Shown piece by piece: positions 53,607-64,000 of a stretch of DNA of 64,000 nt; the first letter of the stretch is position 1; each line of letters opens with the position of its first letter. Under the pieces are notes generated by a model. It worked only from the letters and a program-made list of their open reading frames with translations. It was not told where the DNA came from and searched no databases. Origin of the DNA: Gerris lacustris (taxonomy: Eukaryota; Arthropoda; Insecta; Hemiptera; Gerridae); the NCBI GenBank assembly GCA_951217055.1, contig CATNVA010000018.1:310001-374000 (forward strand), written 5' to 3'. The position numbers and the translations under genes are program-made.

Positions 53607-54469
53607 ATACTAGCTGACCCGGCAAACGTTGTTTTGCCATATAACATATTTCTAGTGAATATTTGGGTAGTTAAATTAAAAATTACTAACTTTTTGTAAG
53701 TGTGTGGGGACGTGATCTATGACTGAAAGAGGAATGGAGCGCTGTGGACAATGATGGCCTATTTAAATAATAATACACCAAGCATTTATTTTTTAATTCA
53801 TAGTACTTTATTAACTTAAGTAATATATATTTAAAATGATATCTCTTAAGTTATATATACATTTAAAAATGGTATCCACATTTGCTATCACTAATTATGA
53901 CAATTAAATAAATCAATATCAATCTCTAAGTGCAATGAATTGTACGTTATTAAATTTAATAATTTATAAATTTAAAATTTAATCCCTATACTCCGTGTTA
54001 TTTGCTGGGTCTGAAGTGACACCAGTAGACGCCTGGTGGGGATAACTGATCGATTGATAATTGATCAGTTATCGACCACTGAGAGTTAAAGATTATTAAA
54101 GTACTAATATCGCTATTAAAAAAATGGGGGTTATTAAAAAAATAAAATGGGTTAAAATGGTTAATTAAAATGGATATTAAAATGGGGGCTATTGAAAAAT
54201 AGGGTTTGGCGGTAAAAATTTAGGATTATAATTATTTCTAATGCCAAATCATAAAACAAAAAAAAAACTAAATTAAAACATATATTCCAAAAAAGAAAAA
54301 ATTGGGGTGGGCCACATGTGGACGATGAGGTCTATCAAAATAGTGAGAAAGCTTATTGTGATTGTGTGAGAATGATAGGAGACCGGCTTCGTTCTCATCC
54401 CTTACTCCGAACTGTTTGCTGGGTGAGAAGTGATACCGGTTGACGCCTGGCGGGGATAACTGATCGATT

Positions 54470-54847
54470 GATAATAATAATTACATTAACCAAGAAATTA
54501 ATTAAATAACCGAGCAGACAGCAATAATTTTTACATTTTTGTCTAATTGTTATCTAATTATTATTATTAGTTTTGTTCTAATGGTTAATTTAAATTTTGA
54601 CTATTAATTTGAGTTTATTTTTATTCTCTTTCATAATTATATAATTTTATTTTAACCTTTGCTGTTTCTCAGATGTTATTTTATTAAGTAGCTTTTTTTC
54701 TAGTCATTTATTAGTACTTTTATGGGAATTATTTGTTAATTCATTTATGTATTTTATGTAAATGTTTATTCAAGAGTGCCTCTCCTGTGGCCTTGCTGTC
54801 AGAGGACTCTTTTTAAAATAAAAATAAAAATAAATAAATAAAAAAAT
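54470..54847 (+). mobile_element. 3' end of a CR1/jockey-type element in array D, copy 1
   Basis: The stretch ends with the hairpin GAGTGCCTCTCCTGTGGCC…GAGGACTC and an (AAATA)n tail, the same 3' terminus as element B (47617-47695). It interrupts ATTGATA/ATTGATCAG of repeat D. It is strongly 5'-truncated and has no coding part. Confidence 0.72.
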
Positions 54848-55129
54848 TGATCAGTTGACTACTGAGAGTTAAAGATTATTACAGTTATAATATCCCTATT
54901 AAAAAACAGAGGTTGGTTTGGTGGTAGAAAGGTGAAAATTAAGGGTTATATATGTATTTTTAATCTACTGAGTGTTGAAGATTATAACAGTACTAATATC
55001 GCTATTTAAAATGGTGGTTGGTGGTAAAAATTTGGTATAAAGGTGGTGAAAAAAGGGTAAAAATTTAGGGTTATTAGCATTTTTTAATGCCTAATTATAA
55101 AAATAAAACATTTTGTCCAAAAAATAAAA

Positions 55130-56215
55130 ACAAATTTATGTTTTAGGAGGGGGCCGGCCTTATCACTTAGGGGTGGTAAAAGGATAAAAATTTAGGTCAT
55201 ATGTATTTTTTTACTGCCAATTCATAAATAAATAAAATTAAAAAAATATTGTTCAAAAAATTAAAAATACAAATTTTGGGGGCTTCTCTTATCACTTAAG
55301 GGTAGTAAAAAGGTAAAATGTAGATTTATAAGTATTTGTTAATGCCAAATCATAAAAATTAAAAAATTTTGTCCACAAAATCTAAAATTTTAGAAGGGTG
55401 AAAATGTATTTTTAATCCATTACAGTACTAATATCGCTATTGAAAATTGAGGTTGGTGGTAAAAATTTGGTATAACGGAGGTAAAAAAAAGGGTACAAAT
55501 TTAGGGTTAAAAGCATTTTTTTAAAAATTAAAAAAATGTTATTTTTTTAGGGAGGGGGGGGGCCTCACTTATCACTTAGGGGATGTTAAAAGGTAAAAAG
55601 TTATGGATATATTTATTAATGCCAAATCAAAATTATTTGGGGGGGGGGGGGGGGTACCACCCCTCATCACTTAGGGGTGGTAGAAAGGTAAAAATTTAGG
55701 GTTACAAGTATTTTTTAATGCCAAATCATAAAAAAAATAAAATTATAATTTTTGTTGAAAAATTCAAAAAATAAAATTTTGTGGGGCCCCCCCTCATCAC
55801 TGAGAGGTGGTAGAAAGGTAAAAATTTAGGGTTATAAGTATTTTTTAATGCCAAATCATAAAAAAAAATAAAATTAAAAATTTTTGTTCAAAAATTCAAA
55901 AAATAAAATTTTGGGGGGCCCCCCCTCATCACTGAGAGGTAGTAGAAAGGTAAAAATTTAGGGTTATAAGTATTTTTTAATGCCAAATCATAAAAAAAAT
56001 AAAATTATAATTTTTGTTGAAAAATTCAAAAAATAAAATTTTGGGGGGCCCCCCCTCATCACTGAGAGGTGGTAGAAAGGTAAAAATTTAGGGTTATAAG
56101 TATTTTTTAATGCCAAATCATAAAAAAATAAAATAAAAAATGTTTGTCCAAAAAATCAAAAAATACAATTTCGGGGGGGCCCCCCTTATCACTTAGGGGC
56201 ATAAAAAATAGATAA
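55130..56215 (+). repeat. Tandem modules of about 130 bp with GGGGGGCCCCCC
   Basis: Modules of the form ATCACTTAGGGGTGGTA…TTTAGGGTTATAAGTATTTT…AATGCCAAATCATAAA…AAAATTTTGGGGGG. Junctions TCATCAC at about 55663, 55795, 55926 and 56056 give periods of 130-132 bp. Each later junction carries a G-run/C-run palindrome. A second block lies at 59690-60235. Confidence 0.85.
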
Positions 56216-57017
56216 CATCCTATTCTCAGACCTACCGATCAATACAAAAAAAAATCATCAAAATCGGTCAAGCCGTTTTGGAGGAGATCGGGATCAAACA
56301 CCGTGGCCGAGAATTTTATATATCTACTAGCTGACCCGGCAAACGTTGTTTTGCCATATAAAATATTTCTAGTGAATAATTTGGTAGTTAAATAAAAAAT
56401 AACTAACTTATTGTAAGTGTGTGGGAACGTGATCTATGACTGAAAGAGGAATGCAGCGCTGTGAACAATGACAGCCTATCAAAATAATAATTGATCAAGC
56501 ATTTATTTTTTAATTCATATTACTTTATTAACTTTTAAGAGGTATATATTTAAAATTATATCTCTTAAAAGTTATATATACATTAAAAATGTTATCCATA
56601 ATTGCTATCACTAATTATGATAATTAAAAAAAATCAATATCAATCTCTAAGTGCAATGCGGATTGTATGATATTATATTTAATAATTTAATAATAATAAT
56701 AATACAAATTTATAAATTTAAAATGTAATCCCTACTCCTGTGCTGTTTGCTGGGTGAGAAGTGACGCCGGTAGACACCTGGCGGGGATAACTGATCGATT
56801 AATAATTGATCAGTTATCCACCACTGAGAGTTTAAGATTATTACAGTACAAATATCGATATTAACAAATGGAGGGTTGGTGGCAAAAGGGTAAAAATTTA
56901 GGATTATAAGTATTTTTTAATGCCGAGTAATAAAAAAAAAAAATTTAATTAAAAAATGTTGTCCAAAAAAGAAAAAAATTCAGGTGGTCCACTCTTATCA
57001 CTTAGGGCTATAAAAAA

Positions 57018-57625
57018 TACGATTGATACGAAATATAAACATTATATCTCTGTTTAGATGCGTAGAAAGTGATTATTTACGTACTTGTATTCATAGTCTC
57101 ATGGTTCTGAAGAATTTCTCTTTTTTACCACGCTAGCGCGGTAAAGAAGAGGAATTCTTCAGCTTTACGCACGATTAGCGAGTTTGTTTACATTTAACAA
57201 AACTAATTTGCTATTCTTTTATTAAAGTAACTGTTTATATCGAGTTTTTAGTGAAAAACAATGAATGAATCAAGTGGCTTTGACGAAAATGTAGAGAATA
57301 ATACTCCTCCAGAAATAATTAATTCGGCAAATAATACAACTCAAGATTAATGCCATTTTTATCAAGAGAAGAGATACGAACTTACATGTAGCAAATTTAT
57401 TTTTTTCTGCATTTATTATTAAAATCTAATAAAATTGGATAAAGTACGGTACGCAACTCGTGCGAAAACGGCATTTTGCATTGCTCGTGTGGTTTTACTA
57501 CCCTCGCTTTCGCTCGGGTGCAAACTCCACACTCGCATGCAAAATACTACTTTCCACACTCGACGCGTAATGTACTATTACGACCTATTCTCGACCTACC
57601 GAATGTACACAACAAATTTATGTTC
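57018..57625 (+). repeat. GC-patch element E4 with short ORF
   Basis: Interrupts repeat D after CATAAAAAATA-like sequence. It has a hairpin GAAGAATT…CGCTAGCG…AATTCTTC (57110-57160), a short frame at 57261-57350, and a GC-rich patch CCCTCGCTTTCGCTCGGG (57500). This arrangement of short ORF then CTCGG/CTCGC patch resembles E3. The limits are approximate. Confidence 0.5.
57261..57350 (+). CDS. Short ORF, 29 codons, relative of 16828-16908
   Basis: Begins MNESSGFDENVENNTPPEII. The first 11 codons align without gaps to 16828-16908 (shared MN and DENV, GACGAAAATGT at DNA level). Just past its stop, in the -1 frame, FLSREEIRTYM lines up with FLPTGDEILYV of the other. It is probably the decayed start of an unknown transposon protein. 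No function is assigned. Confidence 0.3.
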   Translation: MNESSGFDENVENNTPPEIINSANNTTQD

Positions 57626-57904
57626 TAGCCTGACCCGCCAAACGTTGATTTGCCGTAATAATTATTTCTATTGAATATTTTGGAAGTAAATTAAAAATAA
57701 CTAAATCATTGTAAGTATGAGGGGATGTGGTCTATGACTGAAAGAGGAATGGAGCGCTATGGACGATGAGGCCTATCAAAATAGTGAGTAAGGTTATTGT
57801 GTGAGAATGATATGAGACCGGCTTCGTTCACATCCCTACTCCGAACTGTTTGCTGGGTGAAAAGTGAACCCGGAAGACGCCTGGCGGGGATAACTGATCG
57901 ATTG

Positions 57905-58258
57905 ATAATAATAATTACAATAACCGAGAAATTAATTAAATAACCGCGCAAACAGCAATAATTTTTACATTTTTGTCTAATTGTTATCTAATGTTACCTA
58001 ATTGTTATCTCATTGTTATTATTAGTTTTGTTATTTAATTGTTAATTTAAATTTTGAATGTTAATTGGAGTATTTATTTATTCTCTTTCATAGTTATTTA
58101 TTGAATTTTAATCCTTTGCTGTTTGTTAGATGTATTAAGTAGCTTTTTTCTAGTAATTTATTAGTACTTTTATGGACATGTTTATTCTAGAGTGCCTCTC
58201 CTGTGGCCCTGCTAACGGCTCTTTTTTTTTAAAAAAAATAAAAATAATAAATAAATAA
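57905..58258 (+). mobile_element. 3' end of a CR1/jockey-type element in array D, copy 2
   Basis: Same insertion as 54470-54847, at the same point of repeat D, with small differences (for example a shorter stretch before TTTATTCTAGAGTGCC). The shared site shows the unit was copied after the insertion. Confidence 0.72.
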
Positions 58259-58371
58259 AAATTGATCAGTTATCGATCACTGAGAGTTAAAGATTATTAC
58301 AGTTATAATATCTTTATTAAAAAATGGAGGTTGGTTGGAGGTAGAAGGGTGAAAATTAAGGGTTATATGTA

Positions 58372-58897
58372 AACTCCCTGTCAAAATTAACGCACCACTT
58401 TTATATGCTTACACAAAAGTCGTTCAATTAGGATCTTTTTTCTATTGTTTTCATCTCGGGCAGACCTATTTCGCCTCTGTCGATCATATCCACACTCCAG
58501 GAACCGCCGAAAAGCTCTGAGATTGTAGTGAGATGCACTCTTAGTCGACCACCAACCTTTTGAGAAAAGCCTTTCTTAACCCATCACTACGGGTTTAATC
58601 GCTTTCTCCATAGTTAAATTAGGAGGTCTATTCTTGTTGACACAACCAAACATCTGTATTATGAATGACTTCGTGAGAGCTCTCATTTAATCAACTGCAA
58701 ATAACAATGAATCATTTATGATGATGATTAAATATAATTAATTTATGATATATAATTAATGATGATGATTAAATATGATTAACGATGATAATTACATATG
58801 AGATGATGATTATTATTGAAACATTAAACATCAGTATAAATTAGAGATAGTCCAAACAGAGAAATATATAGTGGTGCGTTAATTTTGACGGGGAGTG
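58372..58897. mobile_element. TA-flanked MITE (526 bp)
   Basis: Terminal inverted repeats of about 27 bp (AACTCCCTGTCAAAATTAAC then GCACCACT / inverse) with TA at 58370-58371 and 58898-58899. The related unfilled site at 54944-54970 (…ATATGTATTTTTAATC…) confirms the insertion. TA duplication fits Tc1/mariner. The interior has no long frame and a run of ATGATGATTAAATA repeats. Confidence 0.9.
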
Positions 58898-58998
58898 TAT
58901 TTTTAATCCACTGAGTGTTGAAGATTATTACAGTACTAATATCGCTATTAAAAATGGAGGTTGGTGGTAAAAATTTAGTATAACGGTAGTAAAAAAAT

Positions 58999-59596
58999 CG
59001 GTCCGAGACAACTCAGACAAACTTTCTCATATATGAGTTTATAATTACTTAGCCCAGTGTTTCCATTTATTAGTTTTCAAATGTACATTTAAATATTATT
59101 GAACATTTCATCAAAATTTATCATAAAAATAACTTCTCCTGGTCGGGGAATCGAACCCGGGCTCTCTCCGTCCGCGTTTTAAGCTAATATCTCAGGAACT
59201 AGATTTTTCCCGGGAAAACGGCTTATATCGTTGGATTCGTATTCAAATGGACTACATTTTAGAATTTTTTAATGTTTTTTCAGAGTTTTTGGGGGGTAGC
59301 GCCCCCAAATTTAGAGCTAAAATTCATTTCTCGATTTCGCCTCGGGGTATGATTTTTCTGAACATGTATGCCAAATTTCGTCAAAATCGGCCCAGTAGTT
59401 TGGGCTCCAGGCGTCTGCACAGACGACAGACGACAGACAGACGACAGACGACAGACGACAGACGACAGACGACAGACAGACATTTTTTAAACACCACTTT
59501 TTTGGACTCAGGGGACCTCAAAACGTGTAAATCCATCAAAATCTCAAAATCGAATTTTCGCGCCATCACAATACTTTCTCTTTATATGAGAAAGTA
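58999..59596 (+). repeat. B-box repeat G, copy 3
   Basis: Complete. CGGTCCGAGACAACTCAGAC to TATATGAGAAAGTA, inserted in an A run of repeat D. The B box is on the minus strand (GGTTCGATTCC near 59149-59159). It has the longest GACAGAC microsatellite of the family (about 59417-59482). Confidence 0.85.
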
Positions 59597-59689
59597 AAAA
59601 GGGTAAAAATTTAGGGTTATAAGCATTTTTTAATGCCAAATCATAAAAAATTAAATTAAAACATTTTGTCCAAAAAATAAAAACTAATT

Positions 59690-60235
59690 TTTGTTTTAGA
59701 AAACAAAAACCCTTATCACTTAGGGGTGGTAAAAGGGTAAACATTTAGGGTTATAAGTATTTTTTAATGCCAAATCATAAAATAATAAAATTTAAAAAAA
59801 AATTAAGAAAATTATATTTTGGGGGGGTCTCCCTCATCACTTAGGGGTGGTAAAAAGGTAAAAATTTAGGGTTATAAGAATTTTTTAATGCCAAATCATA
59901 AAAAAATAAAATTATAAAACTTTGGCCAAAAAATTAAAAAAATAAAATTTTGGGGGGCCCCCCCTCATCACTGAGTGGTGGTAAAGTTATAAAAATTTAG
60001 GGTTAATATTATTTTTTAATGCCATATCATAAAATAATAAAATTAAAAAACTTTGGCCAAAAAATTAAAAAAATAAAATTTTTGGGGGCCCCCCCTCATC
60101 ACTGAGTGGTGGTAAAAAGGTAAAAATTTAGGGTTATTAGTATTTTTTAATGCCAAATCTATAAAAAATAAAATAAAAATTTGTTGTCCATAAAATCAAA
60201 AAATAAAATTTTGGGGGGCCCCCCTTATCACTTAG
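59690..60235 (+). repeat. Second block of GGGGGGCCCCCC modules
   Basis: Four modules of the type at 55130-56215, with G/C palindromes near 59950, 60084 and 60213, followed by the same unit end (GATAACATCCTATTCTCAGA…). Confidence 0.85.
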
Positions 60236-61043
60236 GGGCATAAAAAATAGATAACATCCTATTCTCAGACCTACCGATCAATACAAAAAAAAAAAATCAT
60301 CAAAATCGGTCTAGCCATTTCAGAGGAGTTCGGGATCAAACACCGTGGCCGAGAATTTTATATAATATATAGACTAGCTGACCCGGCAAACGTTGTTTTG
60401 CCATATAACATATTTCTAGTGAATATTTGGGTAGTTAAATTAAAAATAACTAACTTTTTGTAAGTGTGTGGGGACGTGATCTATGACTGAAAGAGGAATG
60501 GAGCGCTGTGGACAATGATCGCCTATTTAAATAATAATACACCAAGCATTTATTTTTTAATTCATAGTACTTTATTAACTTAAGTAATATATATTTAAAA
60601 TGATATCTCTTAAGTTATATATACATTAAAAAATGGTATCCACATTTGCTATCATTAATTATGACAATTAAATAAATCAATATCAATCTCTAAGTGCAAT
60701 GAATTGTACGTTATTAAATTTAATAATTTATAAATTTAAAATTTAATCCCTATACTCCGTGTTATTTGCTGGGTGTGAAGTGACACCAGTAGACGCCTGG
60801 TGGGGATAACTGATCGATTGATAATTGATCAGTTATCGACCACTGAGAGTTAAAGATTATTAAAGTACTAATATCGCTATTAAAAAAATGGTGGTTATTA
60901 AAAAAATAAAATGGGTTAAAATGGTTAATTAAAATGGATGTTAAAATGGGGGCTATTGAAAAATAGGGTTTGGCGGTAAAAATTAAGGATTATAATTATT
61001 TTTAATGCCAAATCATAAACAAAAAAAAAAAATAAACTAAAAC

Positions 61044-62615
61044 CCCTTAATATGTAAAAAATGTTTAAAAAATTTGAAAAAAATATCTTACCCCAAATGT
61101 GGGTTGTTGCCATATGGCAACGCTAGGACATTAGCCTTTCAGTTTTTTGTTCTCAGTAAATGTTTTAATATTTTTTTTTTACATAATTTATGTAAAATAA
61201 ATTGTAGGTTAAAAAAGCACAAATAATACTAACAAAATACTAAATTTATTTAAAAGAACGAAAAAGTAAATTTAATTTTTTTTTCAAAATTTTATTAATT
61301 TCTATTACGGATCATGTTGTTTATCTTTAAAATTATGTAATTATTTCTTTATTTTTTGTTTTATCCATGTGTTATTGTTATTACCTTTAAAAATATATAA
61401 TTATTATTCAATTGTAATAAAAAAAATAGATATTATTATATAAATATTATTTTTAATAGAAAAGCCCAATACTATTTGAGAACTAATTATACTTATTCAA
61501 CAAAAATAATCACAAGATTTAGAGACTACTTGAGAAATATTTAGAAAATAATAAAAAAAATAAACATTAGGCAAAAAAAACATCAAAACTTTGTGTATAA
61601 ATATGACTAAATAAAATTAAGACTTAAAAAAAAACTGTAAGGCTAATGTCCTAGCGTTGCCATATGGCAACTTTCAAATTGACACTCAATTTGTGGCAGA
61701 AAAATTAAATTTTGTGAAACTGCAATAATTTTATATTTTTAATCATTCTTTAATCTAATAGTTTCATTACAAATAATAAAATTATTTAATTAATTAATTA
61801 ATTAAAAAAATCAAAATTCTTTCCGTGTCACAAATTTGGAATAACCCATTGTTTAAACCTGTCTTGTCGCATACGTGTTGCACAAAACAAATAAATCTAA
61901 TGATAAAAAATCGGTCCGAGACGACTCAGACAAACTTTCTCATATACAAGTTCATAATTATTTAGCCCAGTGTTTTCCATTTATTAGATTTCGTATGTAA
62001 ATTTAATTATTATTGACCATTTCATTAAAATTTATCATAAAAATAACTTCTCCCGGGCGGGGAATCGAACCCGGGCTCTCTCGGTCCGCGTTTTAAGCTT
62101 TTTTCTCAGGAACTAGATTTCACCGGAAAAACGGCTTATATCTTTGGATCCGTATTCAATTGGACTACATTTTAGAATTTTTTAATCAAAATCGTCGGAA
62201 CCGTTTTCGAGAAAAATTTTTTTTTCATGTTTTTTTAGAGTTTTTGGGGGGTAGCGCCCCCAAATTTAGAGCTAAAATTCATTTCTCGATTTCGCCTCGG
62301 GGTATGATTTTTCTGAACATGTATGCCAAATTTCGTCAAAATCGGCCCAGTAGTTTAGGCTCCAGGCGTCTGCACAGACGACAGACGACAGACGACAGAC
62401 GACAGACGACGGACAGACATTTTTTAAAAAACACTTTTTTGGACTCAGGGGACCTCAAAACGTGTAAATCCATCAAAATCTCAAAATCGAATTTTCGCTT
62501 CATCACAATACTTTCTCATTATATGAGAAAGTAAAAATCAATTTAGTCCTTCTTTTAACATAATATTCACATTTAAAAAGTTCAATATTAACTTGGACCT
62601 CTCCAGACAATAATA
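61044..62615. mobile_element. Inner CCCTTAATATG element, copy 2
   Basis: Matches 22921-23182 plus 30477-31170 in order, including the TTGCCATATGGCAACGCTAG block near 61108 and its inverse near 61655. It lacks the L1-type insertion but holds B-box repeat 4 (61912-62533). About 945 bp without that insert. No coding capacity. Confidence 0.8.
61912..62533 (+). repeat. B-box repeat G, copy 4
   Basis: Complete copy in an A run. The empty site is seen at 31076-31092 in the other CCCTTAATATG copy. The B box is on the minus strand near 62063-62073, with the best T-arm-like flanks (CCCGGGCGGGG). Confidence 0.85.
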
Positions 62616-62688
62616 TATACAGTATATAAAAAGTTCTTTTTATCTTGAAATGATTAATTCTTAGATGCTTAACTTATTTATGTATTTT

Positions 62689-63291
62689 TACTTTCTCATA
62701 TAAAGAGAAAGTATTGTGATGGCGCGAAAATTCGATTTTGAGATTTTGATGGATTTACGCGTTTTGAAAAAAAATGTCTGTCCGTCGTCTGTCGTCTGTC
62801 GTCTGTCGTCTGTCGTCTGTCGTCTGTGCAGACACCTGGAGCCTAAACTACTGGGCCGATTTTGACGAAATTTGGCATACATGTTCAGAAAAATCATACC
62901 CCGAGGCGAAATCAAGAAATGAATTTTAGCTCTAAATTTGGGGGCGCTACCCCCCAAAAACTCTGAAAAAACGTGAAAAAAAATTATTTCTCGATAACGG
63001 TTCCGACGATTTTGATTAAAAAATTCTAAAATGTAGTCCATTTAAATACGAATCTAACGATATAAGCCGTTTTCCCGGGAAAAATCTAGTTCCTGAGAAA
63101 ATTGCTTAAAACGCGGACGGAGAAAGCCCGGGTTCGATTCCCCACGCAGGGGAAGTTATTTTTATGATAAATATTCATGAAATGTTCAATAATAATTAAA
63201 TTTACATACGAAAATTAATAAATGGAGATAAACTGAGCGAAGAAATTATAAACTTGTATATGAGAAAGTTTGTCTGAGTTGTCTCGGACCG
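62689..63291 (-). repeat. B-box repeat G, copy 5
   Basis: Complete, reverse orientation. TACTTTCTCATATAAAGAGA to TGTCTGAGTTGTCTCGGACC. B box GGTTCGATTCC near 63130-63140. A short deletion removes the GAGGTCCCCTGAGTCC block found in the other copies. Confidence 0.85.
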
Positions 63292-64000
63292 ATTTTTTTT
63301 AATTTTTTCTTTTTAAATAGACTGCTAATTGGTGTGGCACATAGCTTTCTCGTATTCTAGCACGTACATACTTTTACAAGCCATTATTGTTTAATTTATT
63401 TAAAATTTCCCCCGTTTTTAAATCTGTCAAAATTGTTTTGATTTTTTACATGAATAAAAAGCTCAGAGTAAGGAAGGGGTAGAGGGAACAATACTATAAA
63501 ATTGGGGTCTCAAAAACTGGTTCATTATGCGACACCTATATACTAAACCTCCCAAGCGGCAGTTTGGTGAAACAGTATCGATATCTCGATAAAAACTCGA
63601 AATTTATCTGATGTCAGCTGATAAGGATAAGTATAATGTGATATTTTCTTATGACATTTAATATTTCAATACAGTTTTCTTTTTAAATACATATGTACTT
63701 TAGTGTTTGTTGTTAACCGAATTAATTATCTAAAGGCAGTTACGTTGTTAACAACATGTAATAGTTCTAGTTCCTATATAACCAAAAGCAATCTTATATA
63801 AAACCAAATCGTCTTCTAAAGAAATAACATCAGATTTTTCTCTTAAATATTTGATATTTTGACATATTTGACATTTCGATAATAAAACAATCAAACAAAG
63901 CACATGACGTGTAAAGATTTTGTTGACAAGCGTCAGTGGGCACGTAAGGACAAGGAATAGACCAATAAGACAAGGACCAGTGACCACGTGATCGTGCTGT
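63292..64000. other. No recognisable gene
   Basis: A/T-rich with no TE domain, tandem array or convincing exon. The minus-strand frame 63748-63987 is hydrophobic in part but matches nothing I know. Confidence 0.5.

Larger units (their letters stand above)
53607..61043 (+). repeat. Head-to-tail array of repeat D
   Basis: Four heads read CTAGCTGACCCGGCAAACGT or close: about 53610, 56327, 57627 (diverged) and 60375. Two complete units end with ACCGTGGCCGAGAATTTTAT just before the next head (56320, 60365). Inside are blocks TGACTGAAAGAGGAATGGAG, 'GGGGATAACTGATCGATTGA' and a module array. The unit at 60375 nearly duplicates 53610-54270. Later inserts: a GC-rich element (57018-57625), two non-LTR 3' ends, a TA-flanked MITE and B-box repeat 3. 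No protein is encoded. Confidence 0.8.

Noticed and set aside
59247..59597. Similar 116-124-codon frames at 59247, 62160 and 62688 as a gene family
   Set aside because: They are frames through repeat G; the residues over the GACAGAC run vary with microsatellite length and no domain is visible.
63748..63987. Minus-strand 79-codon frame as a membrane protein
   Set aside because: Hydrophobic by composition only; no start context, splice sites or recognisable family.

Overview
The window looks like arthropod, very probably insect, nuclear DNA. It is AT-rich and packed with transposable elements (TEs). No bacterial-style operons, tRNA genes or rRNA genes were seen. The only piece of a host gene I can support is one 200-bp internal exon on the minus strand (14507-14706) with proper splice sites. 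It encodes TM1-TM2 of a rhodopsin-family neuropeptide receptor, most like insect leucokinin receptors. Most of the window therefore reads as TE-filled intron or intergenic DNA. The order of insect cannot be fixed from the sequence.

Layout. 1-1724: 5' end of a Ty3/gypsy (errantivirus-like) provirus on the minus strand: gag, primer-binding site, LTR. 1731-5250: a broken CR1/jockey-type non-LTR element (minus) split by a hairpin MITE. 5763-6782 and 15003-16023: an inverted pair of about 1 kb. Between them lie a 185-bp satellite, two dispersed repeat families with internal tandem units, microsatellites and the receptor exon. 16090-21800: an RTE-like RT fossil, more MITEs, tRNA-B-box repeats and a 154-bp satellite. 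21945-22446: the 3' end of another non-LTR element.

22447-47695 is a nested stack. A second CR1/jockey-type element (about 4.3 kb, PHD-type ORF1 plus EN/RT ORF2) is cut into four parts by three insertions: (a) a DNA element with CCCTTAA termini (22849-31215), (b) a foldback element with tandem-repeat arms (32041-34145), (c) a P-superfamily element of 10.5 kb (35727-46215). Insert (a) carries a nearly complete L1-type non-LTR retrotransposon with a 17-bp target duplication, itself carrying a PIF/Harbinger deletion derivative and another repeat. Insert (c) carries a hairpin MITE and a young BEL/Pao retrotransposon with LTRs that read as identical, and that element is split in gag by a TA-flanked element. 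At most junctions a target duplication is readable, and removing the insert rejoins the host reading frame or sequence.

47696-64000: MITEs, a three-armed palindrome, a roughly 295-bp tandem array, head-to-tail copies of a 'CTAGCTGACCCGGCAAACG' repeat with GGGGGGCCCCCC modules, a second copy of the CCCTTAA element, and three more B-box repeats.

The most interesting signal is at the ORF1/ORF2 overlap of the L1-type element (24388-24418). A canonical -1 frameshift heptamer in the correct phase is followed, nine bases later, by a GC hairpin. The -1 frame opens just before the heptamer and runs without a stop, and without any ATG for about 210 bases, into the endonuclease domain.
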